A stretch of DNA of 27,722 bases from CAIRYW01 sp964555825 (GTDB lineage Bacteria; Patescibacteriota; Minisyncoccia; Phycocordibacterales; CAIRYW01): the NCBI GenBank assembly GCA_964555825.1, contig CAZKTY010000005.1:1-27722 (forward strand), in the 5' to 3' direction. The translations under genes and the position numbers were made by a program. Below are positions 21,699 to 27,722 of the stretch, one piece after another. Every line of letters begins with the position of its first letter. Within the stretch, counting starts at the first letter, position 1. The notes under the pieces are model-generated. The model saw only the letters and a program-made list of their open reading frames with translations. It made no database searches and was not told the origin of the DNA.

Positions 21699-21816
21699 CG
21701 GTTTTTTTATTTAATGAACTCTACTTCTTAGGACATATCCATCGAGTAGAACCATTCGTGATATTACTCTTGAAGATTCAAATGTCAAAGAAACAGCCAT
21801 TATTTACGAGGTAGGA

Positions 21817-21855
21817 TTCCCCGAAACATCACCTTTTAGTGCTAGCACGAGAAGC
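21817..21855 (+). repeat. 39-bp degenerate repeat, copy 2
   Basis: Related to 20888-20926 with the same internal spacing and an identical 16-base end block. It lies between the start of the 193-aa gene and the end of the 198-aa gene. Confidence 0.75.
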
Positions 21856-21880
21856 GTAACAAAATATCCGTTTTGAAAGG

Positions 21881-22477
21881 CTATTTTGCACTTACTGGGA
21901 ACATAATAATTATATTATTCTCTTGATTATTTTGAATATCTGAAGATAATCCTATACAAAAATTTTTTAAGCCTTGATCTGGTAAGTCTATACACCCCAT
22001 CGTAATATCTGAATATTCAGAAGGACAAGGAGATTGTCCGTTAGCCCCAAGAAAGGAAAAAATGATAGCTATACTTTTAGTAGCTGTTGGCGGAGTAAGT
22101 ACTAATGAACTATTCAAAGTGCCATCGTCGTCATCTAATACTTCCCAATTCTTGATTCTTAAATAAAACAAACAAGTGCTTACAGGTAAAGATATTTTAT
22201 GAAATTCGTATTTGTTCTTTTCGCCTTTTGTAATTCTTTTAATAGAAAAGAGTTGATCTTTAAATTTATAGGAAAGCTCTAATCTAATTGGCTTATTAAG
22301 TTTTAATTCAGTAGGAGAAGTGGAATTTTTTGTATCTGTACCTCTTACAAAATCAGCTATTTCATTCTTGAACGATAACTTTAAATAACCTCTACCCTTT
22401 GAATCATTATCATAAAATAAATCACCCAGATGCTTATTCCCGACAAGTAGTCTTGATTTTATTAATGGCATAGACAT
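21881..22477 (-). CDS. Hypothetical protein, 198 aa
   Basis: Not recognised. A mixed alpha/beta-looking protein with charged segments and a few Cys (SPCPSEY, GCIDLPD, NFCIGL), no clear signal peptide or membrane helix. The frame is AT-rich like the rest of the genome. A TATAAT nine bases upstream of the first ATG (22477) and a second in-frame ATG two codons later leave the exact start open. It follows the 92-aa Pro/Gly-rich gene after a strong terminator and may be its own unit. Confidence 0.65.
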   Translation of the reverse strand: MSMPLIKSRLLVGNKHLGDLFYDNDSKGRGYLKLSFKNEIADFVRGTDTKNSTSPTELKLNKPIRLELSYKFKDQLFSIKRITKGEKNKYEFHKISLPVSTCLFYLRIKNWEVLDDDDGTLNSSLVLTPPTATKSIAIIFSFLGANGQSPCPSEYSDITMGCIDLPDQGLKNFCIGLSSDIQNNQENNIIIMFPVSAK

Positions 22478-22534
22478 ATAAAAATAATTATAGTTGATAC
22501 GGTAATACTTGCACTAGAAAATTAATATTCCTCA

Positions 22535-22573
22535 AAACAAAAACCCTTAGCTTTTTGCTAAGGGTTTTTGTTT
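22535..22573. terminator. Terminator with 17-bp arms
   Basis: AAACAAAAACCCTTAGC and its exact complement around a TTTTT loop. The T-rich run read leftward ends the 92-aa gene; the arms are symmetric enough to work both ways. Confidence 0.9.
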
Positions 22574-22581
22574 AAATATTA

Positions 22582-22860
22582 TTACTGATTTACTGGTCCT
22601 GATTCTGGCTGAGGAGCAGATGATCCTCCTTGATCTGGAGGTACTCCTTGCTGTCCATCCGGAGTCTGACCTCCATCTGGAGGAGTTACTGATCCATCTG
22701 CTTGTTCTGTTGGATTTTGTCCGCCTGCTGATAGATCAGATTGTCCGTTACCATTTTGATCTCTTTTCACTGCAGAGAAAATGATCAGTCCTAAAACAAC
22801 CACTATAATTACAACAACAATTGCAGTTATTACTTTTTTATTTTTGCTTTTATTCTCCAT
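22582..22860 (-). CDS. Membrane-anchored Pro/Gly/Gln-rich small protein
   Basis: A 92-residue protein with a Lys-rich start, one membrane helix (about residues 10-29, IVVVIIVVVLGLII), and a low-complexity outer tail of Asp, Gly, Gln, Pro and Ser (TPPDGGQTPDGQQGVPP). Such anchors with disordered tails are common in CPR and may coat the surface or act as linkers; function is unknown. It is downstream of the cupredoxin gene in the same direction and could be the last gene of that operon. Confidence 0.75.
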   Translation of the reverse strand: MENKSKNKKVITAIVVVIIVVVLGLIIFSAVKRDQNGNGQSDLSAGGQNPTEQADGSVTPPDGGQTPDGQQGVPPDQGGSSAPQPESGPVNQ

Positions 22861-22931
22861 TTTTTTAATAAGATCTAATAAATACGATGTTAGTAACTAC
22901 ATACGATCTCTTAACAAGAAATGGTGCTTAT

Positions 22932-23321
22932 TTACTGAAAATCAACCTCGAACGGATACATTCCCATTCCACAAGTTCCCTGCAGAGCATTAGCGCTAGG
23001 TGTTCCTAGATCAATATCTGTTGATCCTGATTGAGGAAGGATCTTACTGATATTCAAACTTGGAATTCTTATCGAGGCAGAGCAATCAAAGGTTCCATTA
23101 GTATCAAATCTCAAGATAGTTGGAATTCCTGCCTTGGCAATACTTTTACTTGGCTGATAACCTCCCTTTGCGTGTATCTCGATAATTTGTTTTCCATCTA
23201 CAATACTTACATTATTAGCAGACACACTATTTTCAGTTTGAGAATTATTATTCTTTGAAACAAATACAGCTCCTCCGATAAGAATTACTGCGACGATGAT
23301 AGAAAGTATAGTTGACTTCAT
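22932..23321 (-). CDS. Anchored cupredoxin-domain protein
   Basis: A 129-residue protein with an N-terminal membrane helix (about residues 4-22) and an outer beta-sandwich of the cupredoxin type. Recognisable pieces are GGYQPSKSIAKAGIPTILRF (the 'G.Y.P..i..kaG.p..l.f' strand), FDCSASIRIPSLN and, near the end, GTCGMGMYPFEVDF. The candidate copper ligands are Cys in FDCS and Cys/Met in TCGMGM; the usual His pair is not evident, so a Cu(I)-type Cys/Met site is more likely than a blue copper site. The start is set at the ATG at 23321 because the longer frame overlaps the upstream gene and adds unlike residues. It follows the HMA/TauE-like gene by seven bases, supporting a copper role. Confidence 0.83.
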   Translation of the reverse strand: MKSTILSIIVAVILIGGAVFVSKNNNSQTENSVSANNVSIVDGKQIIEIHAKGGYQPSKSIAKAGIPTILRFDTNGTFDCSASIRIPSLNISKILPQSGSTDIDLGTPSANALQGTCGMGMYPFEVDFQ

Positions 23322-23328
23322 ATTGATG

Positions 23329-24351
23329 TTAAAAATTAAAAACTGGCGGAATAATGCCAATTACCACTAAGCTATTAATAAGGTTGAAGATAGCAAACAT
23401 GATAACAATAAGCCCTGCGGTCTTGAAGAAAATACCAGCTTTGGAACTATTCTTTATGCTAAATGAACTGAAACTAACTAAAGAAAGGATCGGTAATGTT
23501 CCAAGTGCGAACGCAAGCATTGTAAAACCTCCTTTAAGGAAAGTTCCTGTTGTCAGAGCATAAAGCTGCATCGACTGTGTAAAACCGCATGGCAAGAAGA
23601 ATGTTGCTACACCTACAATAAAAGGAGTAAGAGTATGATTGAATTTTGATACACCCAAAACATATTTTGAAAGGAATTTCGGCATTGAAGGCTGAAGCTT
23701 CTTTGCAAAATGAAATACATCAAGAAGATTGATACCTAGAATTAACATTACAACAGCGATCAATAGACTCAGAATGAATGTTGAATAAACATTCAAAGTA
23801 AAAGCCGATCCAACCATCCCAATAATTCCTCCAAAAACAAAGAAGGAAATAATTCGTCCGCTATGGAATAGGACCTGAGGTCTGACCTTATCCCCTTCCT
23901 TGGCAAATGTTGCAGACATTGAAAGGACAAGTCCTCCAACAACTGCCATACAAGTTGAGAGTGAGGCAATTATTCCAATGACAAAAGCAGTGCCATAAGT
24001 GACATTCCCAGAATTTACAAGATTCACTAATCCTAGTTTTTGCAAAATAACAAAAAGAACAGCAAATGCCAAAGCGATAGGAATAGCAGTCTTAAAATCT
24101 GACCAGTTCTTTTGTTTGATCTCTTTTTCTACAGAAATTGTATATCCATGTGCTTTAAGAGGGATGGTTAATTCATCGGCTATCTGCTTTGGAGTCTTTT
24201 CTCCAAAGTCTCCAACTACTTCAACTGAATTATGTTTGAGGTCTGACCTGACACTTTCAACATTCTTCAGCTCACTTATCTCGCTTTCAACCAAAAGAGT
24301 ACAAGCATTACAATGCATTCCGTGGACATGAAAAGTGTATGTTTTTTTCAT
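23329..24351 (-). CDS. HMA-domain plus TauE/SafE (UreH)-like membrane protein
   Basis: A 340-residue fusion. The N-terminal 65 residues form a heavy-metal-associated (HMA) fold with GMHCNAC (Cys14, Cys17), the motif that binds Cu(I) in CopZ and P-type ATPases. After a linker there are six or more membrane helices with the small-residue and Cys-containing motifs ASLSTCMAVVGGLVLSM and FFLPCGFTQSMQLYA, resembling the TauE/SafE and urease accessory UreH-like family used in metal and sulfur transport. The start is the ATG at 24351, six bases after a TATAAT; the longer frame to 24417 overlaps the neighbour and is unlikely. It sits between a Cys-rich protein and a cupredoxin, so copper handling is the likely role (inference from context). 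Confidence 0.85.
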   Translation of the reverse strand: MKKTYTFHVHGMHCNACTLLVESEISELKNVESVRSDLKHNSVEVVGDFGEKTPKQIADELTIPLKAHGYTISVEKEIKQKNWSDFKTAIPIALAFAVLFVILQKLGLVNLVNSGNVTYGTAFVIGIIASLSTCMAVVGGLVLSMSATFAKEGDKVRPQVLFHSGRIISFFVFGGIIGMVGSAFTLNVYSTFILSLLIAVVMLILGINLLDVFHFAKKLQPSMPKFLSKYVLGVSKFNHTLTPFIVGVATFFLPCGFTQSMQLYALTTGTFLKGGFTMLAFALGTLPILSLVSFSSFSIKNSSKAGIFFKTAGLIVIMFAIFNLINSLVVIGIIPPVFNF

Positions 24352-24357
24352 AATTAG

Positions 24358-24363
24358 ATTATA
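24358..24363 (-). promoter_or_regulatory. -10 box inside the copper cluster
   Basis: TATAAT read leftward, six bases before the ATG at 24351. It indicates that the HMA/TauE and cupredoxin genes can be expressed apart from the upstream genes. Confidence 0.5.
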
Positions 24364-24404
24364 CATTTTATTGTTATTTTTAAATATTATTTTCTTTCCA
24401 ATAT

Positions 24405-25391
24405 CTACACGCCACAACTAACTTGCGGTTCCGATGTTGCAGCAGGAGCTCCAGAATCTACTCCACATCCGCTTCCTCCGCTTTGAGATTGTGGTTGCTG
24501 TACTACCTTAGAAGCAATTGCTGCATATCCTTGATTGCTTGAATAATTTGCACTAAGCATTTCTTGCGGGTCGACATTTTTCCAATCCGTACCTTTTGAC
24601 TTCATATATGTTGCAATAGTTAGATAATTATTTGGAAACCAATATGAATTCACAACTAAAGCAGTTTTATACATATCTTGTTCACTAGCACCTTGCGAAG
24701 CCATAAGTTCAAGAAGACCAAGCATTGCCATTCCGTGATTACAATCAGGAAAATGAGTCGAGTTTCCACAACATGGTCTAAAAATATTCTTTGATACTTT
24801 TTCCACAAGAACTTGCTCTTCTGGAGTCAAAGTTACCAGCAAGTGCTTACTATAATGATCCATAGGATCTCCTTTTGATATGGTCCAACCACCAGTCGAA
24901 GCAAAGTTTTGTGCTCCTCCATATTTTGGATCTACCATTTCCCCAGAGTCTAGGACTGAATTTTTATTTGCTAGACCAAGAGCCCATAATAAATTTAGAA
25001 GATATCCAGCATTATCTTTTGTGATCGTCAGTTTTCCATTATTTTGTCCCTCAAGAAGAGATCTGTCTTCATCTGTGAAAATCCCTCTTTGATCATAGAT
25101 AGCCTTGAATTTTTCAGCATCGATAACCCCATCACTTACTAGCTTTGTACCAAGATCTCCCCATGTCACAGGTAAAACAACTCCTCCGCTAGGGATAACT
25201 TCCTCTTCCAGAGCAGAGGTTAACGCTCCTGCTTTTGCACTTTGGTTTCTATTAGAGCTAACCTTAACTTCAGCACTTTTATTGCTGTAATAGATCGTTC
25301 CAGAAATAATTATCGCACCGACAACTATCGCCAAAGGGATAGTGTTAAAATCTTTTTTCTTTCTATGCTCAATCTCTTTTTTCTCTTCCAT
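24405..25391 (-). CDS. Cys-rich membrane-anchored protein with CCGNSTHFPDCNHG motif
   Basis: A 328-residue protein: a basic start (MEEKKEIEHRKKKDF), one membrane helix (about residues 16-34), a linker, then a helical outer part. The most striking segment is RPCCGNSTHFPDCNHGMAMLGLLELM, with a CC pair, a third Cys and two His close together, suggesting a metal site or a redox centre. The C-terminus carries a second Cys cluster (GGSGCGVDSG ... VSCGV). No family was recognised with confidence. The start is the ATG at 25391; the longer frame to 25502 overlaps the CcdA-like gene. Its place between CcdA-like and HMA/TauE-like proteins suggests copper or thiol chemistry outside the membrane, which is inference. 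Confidence 0.72.
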   Translation of the reverse strand: MEEKKEIEHRKKKDFNTIPLAIVVGAIIISGTIYYSNKSAEVKVSSNRNQSAKAGALTSALEEEVIPSGGVVLPVTWGDLGTKLVSDGVIDAEKFKAIYDQRGIFTDEDRSLLEGQNNGKLTITKDNAGYLLNLLWALGLANKNSVLDSGEMVDPKYGGAQNFASTGGWTISKGDPMDHYSKHLLVTLTPEEQVLVEKVSKNIFRPCCGNSTHFPDCNHGMAMLGLLELMASQGASEQDMYKTALVVNSYWFPNNYLTIATYMKSKGTDWKNVDPQEMLSANYSSNQGYAAIASKVVQQPQSQSGGSGCGVDSGAPAATSEPQVSCGV

Positions 25392-25417
25392 ATATTTTTT
25401 ATTTTTAATGATTAATG

Positions 25418-26197
25418 CTAAATAAATAAAACTAAGATACCCACAATTACCATTGCAACACCTGCCCAAAGATGAACACTCTTCATTTGAGTTTGTTTCC
25501 ATTTTCCTATCTTATCCAAAAGGGTCGGATCAGCGGCTATCCATAATGTTGCGACAAGAGGTAGAACGAGAATGATGTTATAAAGGAAAAGATATCCTAA
25601 TCCTTTGAAGTAAGTTGAATGATCATGAAGTAGTCCTATGACCATAAGATATGGACCTCCCATGCACGGGAATTGGCATAGTCCAACAAGAATTCCGAGT
25701 CCAAAGGCAGCTGAAAAAGAAGCTCTTTCCATAAGTTTACCCATTGCAGAATGTGCGACTGAAGGTATTTTCAATTTGATAGGAAAACTAGGAAACAAAT
25801 AATTCAGAAGATTCAAGATCCCAAATGCGATCAATAAAGATGCTCCGACTTTTCCCATAAAGTGAGGGATATTGAAGATATGTATAACTTGTAGTATTCC
25901 AATACCGATCAAAAAATACGACATGAATATTCCCGCAATATAGAGAACTCCGATCTGGATAATTTTTTTTCTGCTGATCTGCAGACTGAACAAGAATGCA
26001 ATAGTAATAAGAAGGATCGAGAAAGAACAAGGATGAACACTATCAAGAACTGCCGAGAAAAAGACTAGAGGCAAAAGCCAGGATCCATTCTTGCTTATAT
26101 CCCAAAGAAATACAGAAAGACCTGGAATATATTTCAGTGTAACAACTGCAATGATAGCAATAACAACCATTCCAATACTGATGATAAGTTTTTTCAT
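25418..26197 (-). CDS. CcdA/DsbD-like cytochrome c biogenesis membrane protein
   Basis: A 259-residue protein with about seven membrane helices. It has the features of CcdA-type thiol carriers, which pass electrons across the membrane to extracytoplasmic disulfides: Cys57 in VHPCSFSILL in an early helix, and Cys174 and Cys178 in GLCQFPCMGGPYL in a later one. In CcdA the key Cys pair lies one in each half; here one Cys in the first and a CxxxC pair in the second keep that idea, with one extra Cys. There is no separate thioredoxin domain, unlike DsbD. It starts four bases after the DUF1573 gene ends, so the two are tightly linked. The electron donor and final target are not seen here. Confidence 0.85.
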   Translation of the reverse strand: MKKLIISIGMVVIAIIAVVTLKYIPGLSVFLWDISKNGSWLLPLVFFSAVLDSVHPCSFSILLITIAFLFSLQISRKKIIQIGVLYIAGIFMSYFLIGIGILQVIHIFNIPHFMGKVGASLLIAFGILNLLNYLFPSFPIKLKIPSVAHSAMGKLMERASFSAAFGLGILVGLCQFPCMGGPYLMVIGLLHDHSTYFKGLGYLFLYNIILVLPLVATLWIAADPTLLDKIGKWKQTQMKSVHLWAGVAMVIVGILVLFI

Positions 26198-26201
26198 ATA
26201 G

Positions 26202-26714
26202 TTATGGAGTTACAAGCGCCTTAATCTCGAATTGAAGAGTGGCTCCAGAAGAATCTGTGATAGTTGCAAAACGATCAATTTGTCCTACTCCTGCAGGACC
26301 ATGAGCATTGGGATCGTATACAACACGAAGAGTACGACTTTCTCCAGCTCTGATAATATCGTTCGTTGTTGTGTTTCCTCCCATACTAGCCATTCCAAAT
26401 GGACCTTTTATTGATCCATCTGTTTCTACAAGTAGAGCTTTCGTACACATACAAGAAGTCTCAACACTATTAATTGTAATGTCTTTGTTTGTCGGATTAG
26501 TAAAAGTAAAGTCTTTGCTTACATCACCATTTCTCATTGTGATAGTACCAAAGTCATTGATTGTGATATCCGATATCAGTTCACTCTTTGCTCCTGTCTT
26601 TGTGACTCCTTGAACAGAAGCCACTGTATTCCCGTTCTTTGCATAACCCCAAAGAAGAAGACCTATGAATGTAAAAACAATAATGAAAGTAATAATAATT
26701 GATTTTTTTTCCAT
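26202..26714 (-). CDS. DUF1573-domain anchored protein
   Basis: A 170-residue protein with an N-terminal membrane helix (about residues 6-23) and an outer Ig-like beta domain of the DUF1573 type: ITINDFGTITMRNGDVSKDFTFTN, then INSVETSCMCT, and the closing IDRFATITDSSGATLQFEIKALVTP. The Cys88-x-Cys90 pair (SCMC) is the usual family feature and may bind metal or form a disulfide. Length fits the family. It is followed after four bases by the CcdA-like gene, a pairing that suggests the Cys pair is maintained by that system (inference). Confidence 0.87.
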   Translation of the reverse strand: MEKKSIIITFIIVFTFIGLLLWGYAKNGNTVASVQGVTKTGAKSELISDITINDFGTITMRNGDVSKDFTFTNPTNKDITINSVETSCMCTKALLVETDGSIKGPFGMASMGGNTTTNDIIRAGESRTLRVVYDPNAHGPAGVGQIDRFATITDSSGATLQFEIKALVTP

Positions 26715-26745
26715 AATTTTAAATATTTAAGAACTAATAATAGAA

Positions 26746-26803
26746 AAACCCGCAAATTACATGCGAGTTTGAGCACTCAAAAAGCAAAGCCTTTTAAGTG
26801 CTC
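26746..26803 (-). terminator. Tandem hairpins between the membrane protein and DUF1573 genes
   Basis: Two adjacent hairpins directly after the stop of the 135-aa gene. The first, 26771-26803, has arms GAGCACT / AGTGCTC plus an inner AAAA / TTTT stretch. The second, AACTCGCA / TGCGGGTT at 26746-26770 (one mismatch), is followed leftward by a T-run, so it is the terminator. The first could be an attenuator or protect the 3' end of the mRNA. Confidence 0.7.
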
Positions 26804-27211
26804 TTAAATAATGGAAGGACTATTCTCAAAAAGCGAAAGCCAAGCGTTTATCTTTTTCTTATAGAGATCAGATGCCGAAAGATCAAAATGATCTAGGTAC
26901 AGAAAAGATAGTTGAGGTGGACTGATTGAAAGTAAAATAAAAGTAAATAGGATAAGAACCAATGAGATCATTAAGATCATCATATCTAAACCAATAAAAA
27001 CACTAAGAAATGAATTAAGTGCAGAAATATGATGATTGACGATCGCAACTATATTTTGTGGACAGATCGATGCTCCAAAATTAGAAAATGGACAATCTCC
27101 TGGCATATTTTCTTCAGGTCCATGCATCATCAAAGAAAAACTAAAGAAAACAATGACTGAGAATGACATCAGAACGATCGATGCAATGATTTGTTTGAAT
27201 TGCAATTTCAT
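26804..27211 (-). CDS. Small membrane protein in the copper cluster, unknown function
   Basis: A 135-residue protein with two clear membrane helices (about 8-28 and 66-95) and an outer loop between them containing MMHGPEENMPGDCPFSNFGASICPQNIVAIVNHHIS. The loop holds two Cys, several Met and a His pair, a composition suited to binding copper or silver. The C-terminal tail is polar and amphipathic. It begins four bases after the P-type ATPase gene, so it is very likely in the same transcript. No known family was recognised by name. Confidence 0.78.
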   Translation of the reverse strand: MKLQFKQIIASIVLMSFSVIVFFSFSLMMHGPEENMPGDCPFSNFGASICPQNIVAIVNHHISALNSFLSVFIGLDMMILMISLVLILFTFILLSISPPQLSFLYLDHFDLSASDLYKKKINAWLSLFENSPSII

Positions 27212-27215
27212 ATTT

Positions 27216-27722
27216 CTATAGGCTTTTAGCTTTGATCCTAAGTGAATTTGTTACCACTGATACGCTTGAAAAAGCCATCGCAAGACCTGCAAAAACAGGA
27301 TTCAAAAGCCAACCGAATAGAGGATAGAAAGCTCCAGCAGCAAGAGGGATTCCTACAATATTGTAAACAAAAGCCCAGAACAGATTTTGTTTTATACCGC
27401 GCATGGTCATCTTTGAAAGCTTGATAGCTTTCACAAGCTTTGAGATATCTCCACCAAGGAGAGTTATCCCTGCTGACTCAATAGCAACATCAGTCCCTGT
27501 ACCCATTGCGATACCTACATCTGCTTGAGCAAGTGCAGGAGCATCATTCACTCCGTCCCCTGCCATTGCAACGATCTTTCCTTGCAACTGAAGTTCTTTT
27601 ATCTTTTCAAGCTTGTCCTTAGGCATTACATGAGCGACAACTTCGTCGATCCCTACACTTGAAGCAATGTACTTTGCTGTCTTTTCATCATCACCAGTAA
27701 GCATAATGACCTTGATCCCAAG
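27216..27722 (-). CDS. Heavy-metal P1B-type ATPase (CopA-like), C-terminal part only
   Basis: The gene runs off the right edge of the window; 168 residues of the C-terminus are visible and the reading frame is still open at the last base. They include the hinge segments LTGDDEKTA and AMAGDGVNDAPALAQADVGIAMGTGTDVA of the P-domain, then the last two membrane helices. The helix motifs are those of Cu(I) pumps: YN in WAFVYNIVGIPLAAG and the MxxSS signature in GLAMAFSSVSVV, followed by TNSLRIK. The CPC motif in the membrane lies outside the window, so the metal assignment rests on these C-terminal motifs. It exports Cu(I) (or Ag(I)) from the cytoplasm using ATP. The 135-aa membrane protein follows after four bases. 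Confidence 0.93.
   Translation of the reverse strand, partial: LGIKVIMLTGDDEKTAKYIASSVGIDEVVAHVMPKDKLEKIKELQLQGKIVAMAGDGVNDAPALAQADVGIAMGTGTDVAIESAGITLLGGDISKLVKAIKLSKMTMRGIKQNLFWAFVYNIVGIPLAAGAFYPLFGWLLNPVFAGLAMAFSSVSVVTNSLRIKAKSL

Noticed and set aside
21740..21880. Protein remnant upstream of the 193-aa gene (short frames such as MSKKQPLFTR)
   Set aside because: The frames are under 25 codons, have no start signal and overlap the repeat copy. There is not enough to call a pseudogene.
1..27722. CRISPR array, insertion sequence, restriction-modification, toxin-antitoxin or retroelement (DGR) system
   Set aside because: I found no regularly spaced repeats, transposase, reverse transcriptase, methylase or paired small toxin-antitoxin genes in any frame.

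Overview
The window looks like a compact, AT-rich genome of the Candidate Phyla Radiation (Patescibacteria), most likely the Parcubacteria side. The reasons are the short genes with tight or overlapping ends, the many small membrane-anchored proteins of unknown function, the gene content (RmuC, YqeY, DUF167, DUF1003, a lysozyme-like SLT protein, a giant secreted repeat protein) and CPR-like ribosomal proteins L27 and L21. Ribosomal protein L9 is present; it is absent from several CPR groups. UGA serves as a stop codon (for example in the ATGA overlap at 8963-8966), so the code is standard and Gracilibacteria/Absconditabacteria are unlikely. Taxonomy is inference; no 16S gene is present.

Layout. 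1-1430: a patch visibly richer in G+C with a tyrosine recombinase and a transcribed-looking noncoding tail with hairpins. 1680-5345: a small hypothetical gene, a PLD/cardiolipin-synthase-like enzyme, a lysozyme-like SLT gene with a long structured leader and an apparent frameshift at its N-terminus, a DnaQ-like exonuclease, a membrane protein with a small Cys-containing domain, and rpmA (L27). 5409-9697: a two-gene surface operon, a membrane-anchored protein coupled by an ATGA overlap to a 1185-residue secreted FN3-like protein. 9782-13742: rplI and the S41 protease Ctp (one operon), cysS, and a sugar nucleotidyltransferase. 13823-19747: an unknown gene, dnaB-recR, an unknown gene, rplU, rmuC, and the yqeY / unknown / DUF167 operon. 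19756-21663: a DUF1003 membrane protein, a small basic protein, tRNA-Glu(CTC) with an unusual repeat-rich tail, and a 193-aa orphan with a strong Shine-Dalgarno sequence. 21881-22860: two further unknown genes. 22932-27722: a leftward cluster of a Cu(I)-type P-ATPase (cut by the window edge), a membrane protein, DUF1573, a CcdA-like thiol-redox membrane protein, a Cys-rich anchored protein, an HMA+TauE/SafE-like membrane protein and a cupredoxin. I read it as a copper and extracytoplasmic thiol handling system.

Expression signals are unusually uniform. Many genes have a TATAAT-like -10 box ending only 6-8 bases before the start codon, which predicts leaderless or nearly leaderless mRNAs, and this moves several starts from the longest open frame to an internal ATG. 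Exceptions stand out: the SLT gene has a roughly 150-nt structured leader, and the 193-aa orphan near the tRNA has a strong Shine-Dalgarno sequence. Convergent genes are separated by short symmetric hairpins that can terminate both ways.

The most unusual items are the leaderless architecture, the structured leader and N-terminal frameshift of the SLT gene, the tRNA-Glu tail with a partial tRNA 3'-end copy plus a 39-bp degenerate repeat that recurs about 930 bp away around the orphan gene, and the Cys-rich copper/thiol operon.
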